A stretch of DNA of 21,330 nt. It comes from Acidilobaceae archaeon. Lineage in GTDB: Archaea; Thermoproteota; Thermoprotei_A; Sulfolobales; Acidilobaceae. The DNA is taken from NCBI GenBank assembly GCA_027044005.1, contig JALUDK010000015.1, forward strand, positions 1-21,330, given 5' to 3'. Below the pieces are notes generated by a model that was not told the origin of the DNA, searched no databases, and saw only the letters and a list, made by a program, of their open reading frames with translations. Positions 1 through 6,409 of this stretch are shown piece by piece. Positions within the stretch are counted from its first letter, which is position 1, and every line of letters begins with the position of its first letter. A program made the translations under genes and the position numbers.

Positions 1-959
1 TCCTCGAGCAGTCTAACCCTGGATGATAGCTCTCCTGGGGGTATTAGGTCGACCTTGTTAGCGGCTATTACTATGGGGAGGCCGTGGGCCCCTATCTTGG
101 CCAGGGTCTCTAGCCCGGCAGATAGTTTCTCTCTTATATATGACACTGGCTCGGAGGCGTCTATGACGAATATCGAGGCGTCGGACATGGTTATCTCCTC
201 CAGCGTGCTGTAGAATGCCTCTATAACCTCCGGGGGAACGTCCCTGATGAAGCCTACGGTATCTACAAATGCTATTCTGTAGCCGCCTACAGTGACGGCC
301 TTATGCTTGGGGTGTAGTGTGGTGAAGTACTCGGGGCCAACGGGTTTGCTCTCTCCCGTGATCCTATTGAATAAGCTAGTCTTCCCGGCTGAGGCGTAGC
401 CTATGATAGACACGTGAACCATACCGCTCCTGGACCTGCTCCTAAACCTCTGCCCCCTAACCCTCCTAAGCTCCTCCAGCTCCCTCCTAATCCTTGCAAG
501 CCTCTTGGTCAGGTGCCTATAGTAACTGTCTATTGCATAGCCTCCGGGCCCCAGGAAGCCGGGGTACTCCCCCATCTTGCTCCTCCTGACCAGCTCCCTG
601 ACCATGGGTATCTCGTGCCTTATCCTAGCCATCTCGATCTGTAGCTTAGCCTCCCTGCTACCAGCGTGGCGGGCGAATATCTCAAGGATGAGCATGACCC
701 TATCGATAACCCTGGCCCGGGTGGCCTTCATCAGTAGGAACCTGGAGGAGGGCTGTATATCCCCGTAGAATATCACCGCCTCGGCTCCGTGTTCAGCGAC
801 GCGGCTGGCAAGCTCCTCCACCAGCCCCCTGCCTACCCTCCTAGGGTGCCTGGTCCTGGTGGTCCAAACTACTCTATACCCGGCAGTCTCTGCCAGGGCT
901 AGGGCCTCGTCGAGGTGGCCCTCCATGGCCCTTGGTATTATGAGGATCGCCTTGTCCAA
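1..959 (-). CDS. hflX: GTPase HflX (3' end cut by window edge)
   Basis: Ribosome-associated HflX family GTPase; the family binds the large subunit and can split or rescue ribosomes. Reading the complement from a TTG start gives about 319 residues that run off the left edge. An N-terminal HflX domain (about 1-155) is followed by a basic helical linker rich in Arg, then the G domain with P-loop GYASAGKTS, G3 DTVGF and G4 NKVD. The family is usually about 350-420 residues, so little of the C-terminus is missing. The TTG start lies two bases after the stop of the MBF1 gene, with a GAGG in the end of that gene as ribosome binding site. The two genes therefore form one transcription unit. Identification is firm from the G motifs; the role in archaea is known by family only. 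Confidence 0.93.
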   Translation of the reverse strand, partial: MDKAILIIPRAMEGHLDEALALAETAGYRVVWTTRTRHPRRVGRGLVEELASRVAEHGAEAVIFYGDIQPSSRFLLMKATRARVIDRVMLILEIFARHAGSREAKLQIEMARIRHEIPMVRELVRRSKMGEYPGFLGPGGYAIDSYYRHLTKRLARIRRELEELRRVRGQRFRSRSRSGMVHVSIIGYASAGKTSLFNRITGESKPVGPEYFTTLHPKHKAVTVGGYRIAFVDTVGFIRDVPPEVIEAFYSTLEEITMSDASIFVIDASEPVSYIREKLSAGLETLAKIGAHGLPIVIAANKVDLIPPGELSSRVRLLE

Positions 960-961
960 CT

Positions 962-1456
962 CTAGTCCTCATCCCTCCTAACAACTACTATATCCCCAAG
1001 GGTCAGCCCCCCGGGGGGAGGGGCGGTGTACTCCTCATCCTCGAACTCGGTGGGGACTAGGAGCTCTATGCCCAGCAGCTTCTCCATCCTCCTGGCGAGG
1101 TCGATGGTGGGCTTCATCTTGCCTGACTCTATCTTCTTGAGCATAGACTCGCTTATCCTAAGCTTCTGGGCTAGTACCGCGGTGCTCCACCCCTTCGCCT
1201 CTCTGGCACTCCTTATCCTCTCATCGTAGTCCCCAACGATATCATACATCTCTATCCTAGGCCTCCTGGGCCTCCTAACCCTCCTCTCACTCCTCCTCCT
1301 AACGAGCCTGGCCCTCCCGCTCTTGGAGAGCTTATAGTAGCAGCTGGGGCATAGCGTCATCTCTACCCCGTCAACCTCGGCCCTGTAGGCTGGCCCCCTG
1401 ATCTCGGAGCCGCAGACCTCGCAGTATAGCGTCTCTCGCTGGCTGGATCCAATCAA
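962..1456 (-). CDS. archaeal MBF1 (zinc ribbon plus Cro/C1-type HTH)
   Basis: Multiprotein-bridging-factor-1-like protein of about 164 residues. It has an N-terminal zinc ribbon (CEVC near residue 12 and CPSC about 25 residues later), an Arg-rich linker, then a five-helix Cro/C1 HTH (AREAKGWSTAVLAQKLRISE, then KIESGKMKPT) and an acidic tail. Archaeal MBF1 is linked to translation and ribosome binding more than to transcription. The open frame extends upstream to an ATG at 1543, but I chose the TTG at 1456. It lies just before the zinc ribbon, and a TATA-like CTTTAA about 40 nt upstream would place transcription start at about 1470, downstream of that ATG. The gene precedes hflX with a 2-nt gap, an association that fits ribosome-linked roles for both. 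The exact start is uncertain. Confidence 0.87.
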   Translation of the reverse strand: MIGSSQRETLYCEVCGSEIRGPAYRAEVDGVEMTLCPSCYYKLSKSGRARLVRRRSERRVRRPRRPRIEMYDIVGDYDERIRSAREAKGWSTAVLAQKLRISESMLKKIESGKMKPTIDLARRMEKLLGIELLVPTEFEDEEYTAPPPGGLTLGDIVVVRRDED

Positions 1457-1493
1457 TCCCAGGCACCATGGTATGTATGTGCGGGGGTCGAGG

Positions 1494-1500
1494 GTTAAAG
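1494..1500 (-). promoter_or_regulatory. TATA-like box for MBF1-hflX
   Basis: CTTTAAC on the minus strand, about 40 nt before the TTG start chosen for MBF1. It implies a short leader of about 14 nt. Placement by spacing only. Confidence 0.45.
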
Positions 1501-1522
1501 CTTGATTGTATGGGCGTGGGCC

Positions 1523-1532
1523 CACCCGGGTG
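1523..1532. promoter_or_regulatory. 10-bp palindrome between divergent MBF1 and pan promoters
   Basis: CACCCGGGTG is a perfect palindrome lying between the two divergent TATA boxes. The half CGGGT recurs 9 bases on (at 1536-1540). It is a candidate operator for a shared regulator; no regulator is identified. Confidence 0.3.
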
Positions 1533-1548
1533 ATACGGGTCATCCCTA

Positions 1549-1555
1549 TTATAAA
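1549..1555 (+). promoter_or_regulatory. TATA box of pan
   Basis: TTATAAA, 41 nt before the TTG start of pan. It predicts transcription start near 1578 and a leader of about 18 nt that contains the purine-rich AGAGGGGG ribosome binding site. Confidence 0.6.
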
Positions 1556-1595
1556 GGTTGTCCAGGGCTACTACATTGAGCGGTGAAAGAGGGGG

Positions 1596-2768
1596 TTGTC
1601 TATAAGCAGTGCCAAGAAGGGTAGGCATAGTACTATGAGTGTAGAGGAGGAGGTGGAGGTCCTCAGGGAGAGGGTCAAGTACCTCTCCAGGATAAAGGCC
1701 AGCCTAGAGAAGGACCTTGACTATTATAGGAAGGAGATAGAGAAGCTGATGAGCCCCCCACACATAGAGGCAGTAGTCCTAGAGGTCCTCAGCGATGGGA
1801 GGGTGGTTGTTAAGAGCACAACTGGGCCCAACCTCATAGTAAACGTGGCTGGTAACGTGGATAAGGCAAAGCTGAAGCCGGGAGCGGTGGTTGCCCTAAA
1901 CAGTAGGGGATCCACGATAGTCGAGGTCCTACCAGGGAGGACCGACCCCCTGGTCAAGGCCATGGAGGTCATAGAGAGGCCTGGAGTCACCTTCAAAGAC
2001 ATAGGTGGCCTACAGGAGCAGATAAGAGAGTTGTACGAGGTAGTAGTCCTACCCCTAATTAAGCCTAACCTCTTCAAGGAGATCGGGATAGAGCCCCCCA
2101 AGGGGGTGCTCCTCCACGGCCCCCCGGGTACCGGTAAGACTATGCTGGCCAAGGCAGTAGCCTCCGAGACCAACGCAGTCTTCATAAGGGTAGTCGCCAG
2201 CGAGTTCGTAAACAAGTTCATAGGAGAGGGAGCCAGGATAGTAAGGGAGGTGTTCAGGTATGCTAGGAGCAGAGCCCCCGCCATAATATTCATCGACGAG
2301 ATAGACGCTATAGGCTCGAGGAGGGTGGAGATGGGTACTAGCGGCGACAGGGAGGTGCAGAGAACCCTGCTACAGCTACTAGCAGAGATAGACGGATTCG
2401 ACCCCCTATCCAACGTCAAGGTAATAGCTGCAACCAACAGGCTCGACCTCCTGGACCCAGCCCTACTGAGGCCCGGCAGGTTCGACAGGATCATAGAGGT
2501 CCCACTACCAGATAGGAGAGGGAGGCTGGAGATCCTCAAGATCCTCTCCAAGAAGGCCAGGATAAGGGAGGATGTCGACCTAGAATACATAGCAAGGATG
2601 ACCGAGGGCATGAGCGGGGCGGAGCTAAAGGCTGTAGTAACAGAGGCCGGCTACATGGCGATAAGGGACGGTAGAATAGAGATCTCCATGGAGGACCTTG
2701 TAGCGGCGGTGGAGAAGGTCAAGAACAGGGTTAGGACTAGGAGGTTCAGCGGCATGACCACCATCTAG
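1596..2768 (+). CDS. pan: proteasome-activating nucleotidase PAN
   Basis: Hexameric AAA ATPase that unfolds substrates for the 20S proteasome. Order: N-terminal coiled coil (about 16-52), OB domain (about 57-112), AAA domain with Walker A GPPGTGKT (175-182), pore loop FIG (208-210), Walker B IIFIDEID (230-237), second region of homology with arginine fingers in RPGRFDR (292-298), then the helical C domain. The length, 390 residues, is normal for the family. The start is TTG behind AGAGGGGG; an in-frame ATG 39 nt downstream is the alternative. Oddity: the protein ends SGMTTI, with no hydrophobic-Tyr-X (HbYX) motif, which in studied PANs docks into the proteasome alpha ring and opens the gate. 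Neither the +1 frame past the stop nor readthrough of the stop supplies one. A PAC2-family gene just downstream does end in such a motif. Confidence 0.95.
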   Translation: MSISSAKKGRHSTMSVEEEVEVLRERVKYLSRIKASLEKDLDYYRKEIEKLMSPPHIEAVVLEVLSDGRVVVKSTTGPNLIVNVAGNVDKAKLKPGAVVALNSRGSTIVEVLPGRTDPLVKAMEVIERPGVTFKDIGGLQEQIRELYEVVVLPLIKPNLFKEIGIEPPKGVLLHGPPGTGKTMLAKAVASETNAVFIRVVASEFVNKFIGEGARIVREVFRYARSRAPAIIFIDEIDAIGSRRVEMGTSGDREVQRTLLQLLAEIDGFDPLSNVKVIAATNRLDLLDPALLRPGRFDRIIEVPLPDRRGRLEILKILSKKARIREDVDLEYIARMTEGMSGAELKAVVTEAGYMAIRDGRIEISMEDLVAAVEKVKNRVRTRRFSGMTTI

Positions 2769-2771
2769 CCC

Positions 2772-2778
2772 TCTTATA
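2772..2778 (+). promoter_or_regulatory. possible TATA box before the PUA gene
   Basis: CTTATAG lies just after the pan stop and about 37 nt before the TTG of the next gene. The PUA-PAC2 pair could therefore also be transcribed separately from pan. Weak, by position only. Confidence 0.3.
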
Positions 2779-2813
2779 GCCCCAACTATCCCCTACTCCC
2801 CCCGGGAGAAGCA

Positions 2814-3263
2814 TTGGATAACAGGGTGCTGGAGAGGATCTACGCGATCCTCCTATACCAGTTCAGCGGCAGGGTTGCAGAGGCCCTCACCAGCGGGAGG
2901 ATAACATACAGGCTAGCCCGGGGAGACGTGAGGGAGGTTTACAGGGACGGCCAGCTGATCCTGGTCAGGAGGCCAACGGACGGGCTCTTCTCGATAAGCC
3001 TGGCAGCGGGGGAGCTTATACGTAGGGCAGAGGAGCCGCCGAGGTTTAGGGTGGTGATCCGCGGGGATAGGGAGATCAGGGGCAGCGTGCTGGCTAGGGA
3101 TGTTGTAGGGGTTGACGATGGCCTTAGGCCGGGTGACGAGGTGTTGATAGTCGATGAGGATGATAGCCTTGTCGGGGTAGGGAGGATGAGGGTGCCTCCC
3201 ATAATGCTTAATGGCCTCGAGAGGGGAGAGGTTGCCCGGGTTAGGAAGAGGGTGAAGAGGTAG
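2814..3263 (+). CDS. stand-alone PUA-domain protein
   Basis: Small protein of 149 residues. The C-terminal half (about 75-147) has the PUA signature: a strand FRVVIRGDREIRGSVLARDVV, then LRPGDEVLIVDEDDSLVGVG, and a final RGEVARVRKRVK strand. PUA domains bind structured RNA, typically in tRNA- and rRNA-modifying enzymes. The N-terminal half is helical with short strands and not recognised. The start is TTG after a weak GGGAG. The stop is followed by one base and then the ATG of the PAC2 gene, so the two are co-transcribed. The nearby archaeosine transglycosylase lacks the C-terminal PUA domain found in euryarchaeal versions, so a partner role in trans is conceivable but unproven. Confidence 0.8.
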   Translation: MDNRVLERIYAILLYQFSGRVAEALTSGRITYRLARGDVREVYRDGQLILVRRPTDGLFSISLAAGELIRRAEEPPRFRVVIRGDREIRGSVLARDVVGVDDGLRPGDEVLIVDEDDSLVGVGRMRVPPIMLNGLERGEVARVRKRVKR

Positions 3264-3264
3264 A

Positions 3265-3999
3265 ATGGCGGAGATTGTGGTGAAGAAGCCAGTAGACGTT
3301 CGTGGAGCTGTACTGATAACAGGCTTCAGGGGCTTCGGCATGGTAGGCTATATGGTGTCCAAGCACGTGGCAATGGCCCTGGGGGCCGAGAAGGTCGGTT
3401 ACATACTGACGAGGGAGACGCCGCCGATAGTCCTGATAGAGGAGGATGGGGCAGGGTTCCCCTTCGAGATCTACTATTCGGCAGGTAACAAGGCCGTTAT
3501 AGTAGTAAATAGGGCCCTGCCTGAGAAGGAACATGCAGACGACTACGCCAGGACACTGGCGAGGTGGGCCTCCGAGTCCGGTATAAGGACCAGCGTCCTG
3601 GTGGGGGGCCTGAGCAGGGACTTCATGCCGAGCGGCGAGGAGCATGGGTACAGGTGGATCTCGAACGCCTACTACCACGGTCCAGAGCTGGAGGCTCCAC
3701 AGATGGAGTCCGGGCTCGGAGTGATGGGGCCCCTAGCCCTCCTATACATCTACATGGACTACTATAAGGTCCCATCAATAATGGTCCTACCATACAGTAT
3801 GGTCGAGGAGGTAGACTACAACGCTGCTGTCAGGGGGGTGAGGCTCGTGGCGGAGAAGATAGTAGGGGCAAAGATAAACATTAAGGATCTAGAGGCAATG
3901 GCAGACAAGCAGAAGGAGGAGCTGAAGAAGGTCCTCCAGCTCATCGCAGAGCAGGGTAGGCAGCAGGAGGGCGAGGACAAGGGCGGTATGTACATGTAG
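3265..3999 (+). CDS. PAC2 family protein, PbaB-like proteasome partner
   Basis: 244-residue PAC2 superfamily protein, related to eukaryotic proteasome assembly chaperones PAC1/PAC2 and archaeal PbaA/PbaB. Family features are the early TGFRGFGMVGYMVSKH segment, the VGGLSRD turn and the late GPLALLYIYMDY-PSIMVLPYS block. The C-terminal 40 residues form a charged helix (about 206-232) and a flexible Gly/Glu/Gln tail ending GGMYM. Its last three residues, MYM, match the hydrophobic-Tyr-X rule for docking onto 20S alpha rings. Archaeal PbaB has been described as an ATP-independent proteasome activator that uses such a tail. The gene is one base after the PUA gene and in the same transcriptional direction as pan, supporting a proteasome role. 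Convergent tgtA ends 4 nt away. Family assignment is strong; activator function is inferred. Confidence 0.85.
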   Translation: MAEIVVKKPVDVRGAVLITGFRGFGMVGYMVSKHVAMALGAEKVGYILTRETPPIVLIEEDGAGFPFEIYYSAGNKAVIVVNRALPEKEHADDYARTLARWASESGIRTSVLVGGLSRDFMPSGEEHGYRWISNAYYHGPELEAPQMESGLGVMGPLALLYIYMDYYKVPSIMVLPYSMVEEVDYNAAVRGVRLVAEKIVGAKINIKDLEAMADKQKEELKKVLQLIAEQGRQQEGEDKGGMYM

Positions 4000-4003
4000 C
4001 CAC

Positions 4004-5509
4004 CTAGCCCCTCCTTACAGTTTTAACTCCGAGCCCATTGAGGAGCCTAGAAGCCTCGACGCTCCACGGTATCGAGTCGTCGATAACTATGACTACCTCT
4101 CTAGGTTTTTCTGGGCCCAGTCTTGATAGGAAGGAACGTATCTCCCTGGCAAGGTCCTCAATCACCTCCCTATCAAGCTCGTTGGGATGGTGGGACTGGA
4201 CTGTGGGGTATACTCCACACAGTTGCCAGGGTATCACCCCAAGGAATGGCTTGTAGTATGCAACCTCAACTCCTTCAGGGGGCATCGTGCAGTCGCCGGT
4301 GTGGGGCTCGAGTATCAGGGTGTATCCCGGCCTGGTGTATATCCTGGGGTATAGGCTTGATGTCCTGGACCTGTAGGCTAGGACCTTGGGGTTGGCTAGG
4401 CTCGTCTGTGTGTATAGCCTGATCCCTCTTACCACCCCTTTACTCCTGGGATCTGTCTGGGAAAGGTGGCTGGCATACCTGGCGATCCTGGCCATGGCAT
4501 CCCTGGCCTTGTGGTGTTTGAGGGACGCCTCTTCTAGAAGCTCCCACAGTCTGCCCTCCCTTATGTACTGCTTGGTCTTGGATATGGATTCCCTTATCTT
4601 GTAGAGGTTGTGTAGTGCCAGTAGCCTTGTCCGCTCCCTCTTGTCCATCTCTCTTAGCTCCTGGGGTGTGTACCTGGAGCAGACTGGGCATGTGCATGGG
4701 AAGTAGTCGAGCTTATCTAGCCTCTCCACGCCATAGTCGGTTATGTACCTATCATCCCTGGCGTAGAGTATGTATGAAGCCGAGTCGAATGTGTCAACTC
4801 CCAGGGCTACGGCATATGGTATTATTAGGGGGTGCCCTGCCCCGAATAGGTGTACAGGCCTCCCACCGGGTAGTAGCCTCTTAGCGGTATAGACTATATC
4901 AACGACGACGTCGTACATATACTTCTCCAGGAAAACTGTGGGGCTCCCTATACCATAGATCGAGTAGCCCCCAAGCCTGCTAGCCTCCCTGGCACTATAC
5001 TCCACAAGGTCTAGGTGCCTACCCCCCTGGACTGGCAGGACCCAGAGAGTCCTGCTGCCCTCGATCAGGCTGGTGGCCTCCCTGGCCCTCCTCAGCGTCT
5101 CCTCCACACTCTTCCTGGCCTCCTCGTGGCCAACGTCCCCGGTTGGTATATCTAGGATCACGCCTATGTCGCTGCCAATTGACTCTTGGAACTTGATCAC
5201 GTCCTCCTGGCTAGCCTCTATGTCTCCGTACTCCAGTATCTGGTATGCGCCGGAGTCTGTCATTATCACTCCCTGGAACCCGAGTACCCCGTGGATCCCC
5301 TCCTCCACGGCTCTTGGGCCGAACCTCTTTAGGGTTAGGTAGGCGTTGGTTATCACCTGCTTGAACCCGGCTCTTTCGACTTCATCCACGGGTAGCTCCT
5401 GCCTGACCGGGTCTATTACTGGGAAGAATGCGGGCGTCTCTATGCTTCCGCTCTTTGTGTGGAGCACTCCTATCCTGCCCGCTAGGTCCACGTCTCTGAT
5501 CTCGAACAT
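4004..5509 (-). CDS. tgtA: archaeosine tRNA-guanine transglycosylase (no PUA domain)
   Basis: Exchanges guanine 15 of archaeal tRNA for preQ0, the first step of archaeosine synthesis in tRNA. The TIM-barrel catalytic domain (about 1-345) shows the substrate-binding MTDSGAYQ (Asp85), LPVQGG, YGIGSP, the nucleophile region FDSASY (Asp242) and a zinc site CxCxxC at 272-277 with His300. A second domain (about 355-501) resembles the C1 domain of archaeal TgtA. The 501-residue length is shorter than the roughly 580-650 residues of euryarchaeal enzymes because no C-terminal PUA domain is present; shortened versions are also known among crenarchaea. The ATG is preceded by GAGGGT. It follows the Sm-like gene by 18 nt on the same strand, so they likely form an operon of RNA-directed genes. 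Confidence 0.94.
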   Translation of the reverse strand: MFEIRDVDLAGRIGVLHTKSGSIETPAFFPVIDPVRQELPVDEVERAGFKQVITNAYLTLKRFGPRAVEEGIHGVLGFQGVIMTDSGAYQILEYGDIEASQEDVIKFQESIGSDIGVILDIPTGDVGHEEARKSVEETLRRAREATSLIEGSRTLWVLPVQGGRHLDLVEYSAREASRLGGYSIYGIGSPTVFLEKYMYDVVVDIVYTAKRLLPGGRPVHLFGAGHPLIIPYAVALGVDTFDSASYILYARDDRYITDYGVERLDKLDYFPCTCPVCSRYTPQELREMDKRERTRLLALHNLYKIRESISKTKQYIREGRLWELLEEASLKHHKARDAMARIARYASHLSQTDPRSKGVVRGIRLYTQTSLANPKVLAYRSRTSSLYPRIYTRPGYTLILEPHTGDCTMPPEGVEVAYYKPFLGVIPWQLCGVYPTVQSHHPNELDREVIEDLAREIRSFLSRLGPEKPREVVIVIDDSIPWSVEASRLLNGLGVKTVRRG

Positions 5510-5527
5510 GCCGACCCTCAGCCCTTT

Positions 5528-5977
5528 TTAGGCCGTCTTTACGCCCTTACTCCTCAGGTACTCCTTGTAGAGGGTGTACACCTTCTGGGCTAGGGGGCCC
5601 GAGCCCTCTACCCCGTCCTTTGTCACCCTAACGCTCTTGGTGACCTCCAGCACGTTTATATCGTCGTAGACCCTCATTAGGTGCCATCCTATACCCCCGT
5701 GCTTCGCGAGGAAGTCGGCGAACTCCCTGGCCACGAACACCGCCTCCTCTTCGACTAGTATCTCGGTTATGCTAGAGCCATATACGACCACGGTGGGCCA
5801 CTGGCCTCCAGCCTGATCCTCCGCGGCCTCCAGGAGCAGGGAGAGGCTGTTCATGTCTATCCCACTCAGCCTACCCTTATAGGTCCTGCCGTTCGAGAGC
5901 CTTACTATAACCTTCTTGTCTAGGAGCGTGTTGAGCTTCGATGTGAAGCGCCTAGACGCCTCAGCGGCCAGTGCCAT
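5528..5977 (-). CDS. two-domain Sm-like protein (SmAP3 type)
   Basis: About 149 residues. Residues 10-75 form an Sm fold: Sm1 with KKVIVRLSNGRTYKGRLSGID followed by NSLSLLLEAAED, and Sm2 as VVVYGSSITEI. The remaining 70 residues form an alpha/beta extension (AREFADFLAKHGG, then VYDDINVLEVTKSVRV). This Sm-plus-extension layout matches the crenarchaeal SmAP3 class, whose rings bind RNA; the function of the extension is unknown. I prefer the ATG at 5977, with GGGG 6 nt upstream, over an in-frame TTG at 5998. The gene lies 18 nt upstream of tgtA and is divergent from the RpoG gene. Confidence 0.85.
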   Translation of the reverse strand: MALAAEASRRFTSKLNTLLDKKVIVRLSNGRTYKGRLSGIDMNSLSLLLEAAEDQAGGQWPTVVVYGSSITEILVEEEAVFVAREFADFLAKHGGIGWHLMRVYDDINVLEVTKSVRVTKDGVEGSGPLAQKVYTLYKEYLRSKGVKTA

Positions 5978-6036
5978 ATTTATCCCCGCCGGTGTCAATG
6001 TGTCTGGGTTAGGTTAAGTGTGTTTGGGGATGAGCG

Positions 6037-6366
6037 GTGGAGAGGAGGATCACGGCTAGGATTATGAATATAGAGCCCGGCGCCATAAAGGGGCAGAGAA
6101 TCGTGGAGGCCAGCCACGAGGGCGGGACGCTGCGTTTCGACCTGATCGGGGATCTACTAGACGTTGGCGAGGGGGATGTGGTTGAGATCCTAATCACAGA
6201 CTCTAAGCCCGGGGATCTCGACTCCTACCAGTTCTGTGGCAGGGGCTACCTAGTCCCGGGAGGCGGTGGCAGGGAGCTCCTATCAGTCTGGGGAATACTC
6301 TTCCGCTTCGAGCCCGGCATCGGGCTAGAGGCGGAGAGGGAATACTTCCTCTGCATAAAGAAGTAG
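6037..6366 (+). CDS. rpoG: RNA polymerase subunit Rpo8/RpoG (RPB8 homologue)
   Basis: 109-residue all-beta protein that I assign to the crenarchaeal RNA polymerase subunit RpoG/Rpo8, the counterpart of eukaryotic RPB8, a shared subunit of RNA polymerases I, II and III. Supporting features are a strand TLRFDLIGDLLDVGEGDVVEI, a loop, YQFCGRGYLV, then ELLSVWGILFRF and the C-terminal EREYFLCIKK. This parallels the order of RPB8 strands, with the glycine-bearing SVWGILFRF strand (compare SYGGLLMRL) and a terminal Y-L-x-x-K-K. The GTG start has GGGGATGA upstream. The family is documented in hyperthermophilic crenarchaea and Korarchaeota. The match is a pattern judgement, so another small OB-fold protein cannot be fully excluded. 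A TATA-like ATATTTAT at 5977-5984 could be its promoter. Confidence 0.72.
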   Translation: MERRITARIMNIEPGAIKGQRIVEASHEGGTLRFDLIGDLLDVGEGDVVEILITDSKPGDLDSYQFCGRGYLVPGGGGRELLSVWGILFRFEPGIGLEAEREYFLCIKK

Positions 6367-6388
6367 GCCCGGAAGGGGGCCCCGCCCC

Positions 6389-6395
6389 TATATAA
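6389..6395 (+). promoter_or_regulatory. TATA box of the HerA-like ATPase gene
   Basis: TATATAA about 20 nt before the first ATG (6410). This spacing predicts a leaderless or nearly leaderless mRNA starting at about 6412-6417, in which case the ATG at 6422 may also serve as start. A GC-rich self-complementary GGGGGCCCC lies just upstream at 6375-6383. Confidence 0.55.
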
Positions 6396-6409
6396 CAAGA
6401 CCCTAGTGC

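Noticed and set aside
962..1543. Longer MBF1 start at ATG 1543
   Set aside because: The extra 29 residues carry no family similarity, span the TATA-like box and the palindrome, and leave no room for a promoter; TTG at 1456 fits better.
1724..2611. Long antisense open frame (295 codons) opposite pan
   Set aside because: It lies wholly within pan and its composition (Ser, Leu, Thr, Pro) is the usual mirror of AGG/GAG/CTA-rich coding on the other strand; no domain is recognisable.
4018..4024. TTTT run after the PAC2 gene as terminator
   Set aside because: Only four T and inside the tgtA coding region on the other strand; too weak to call.
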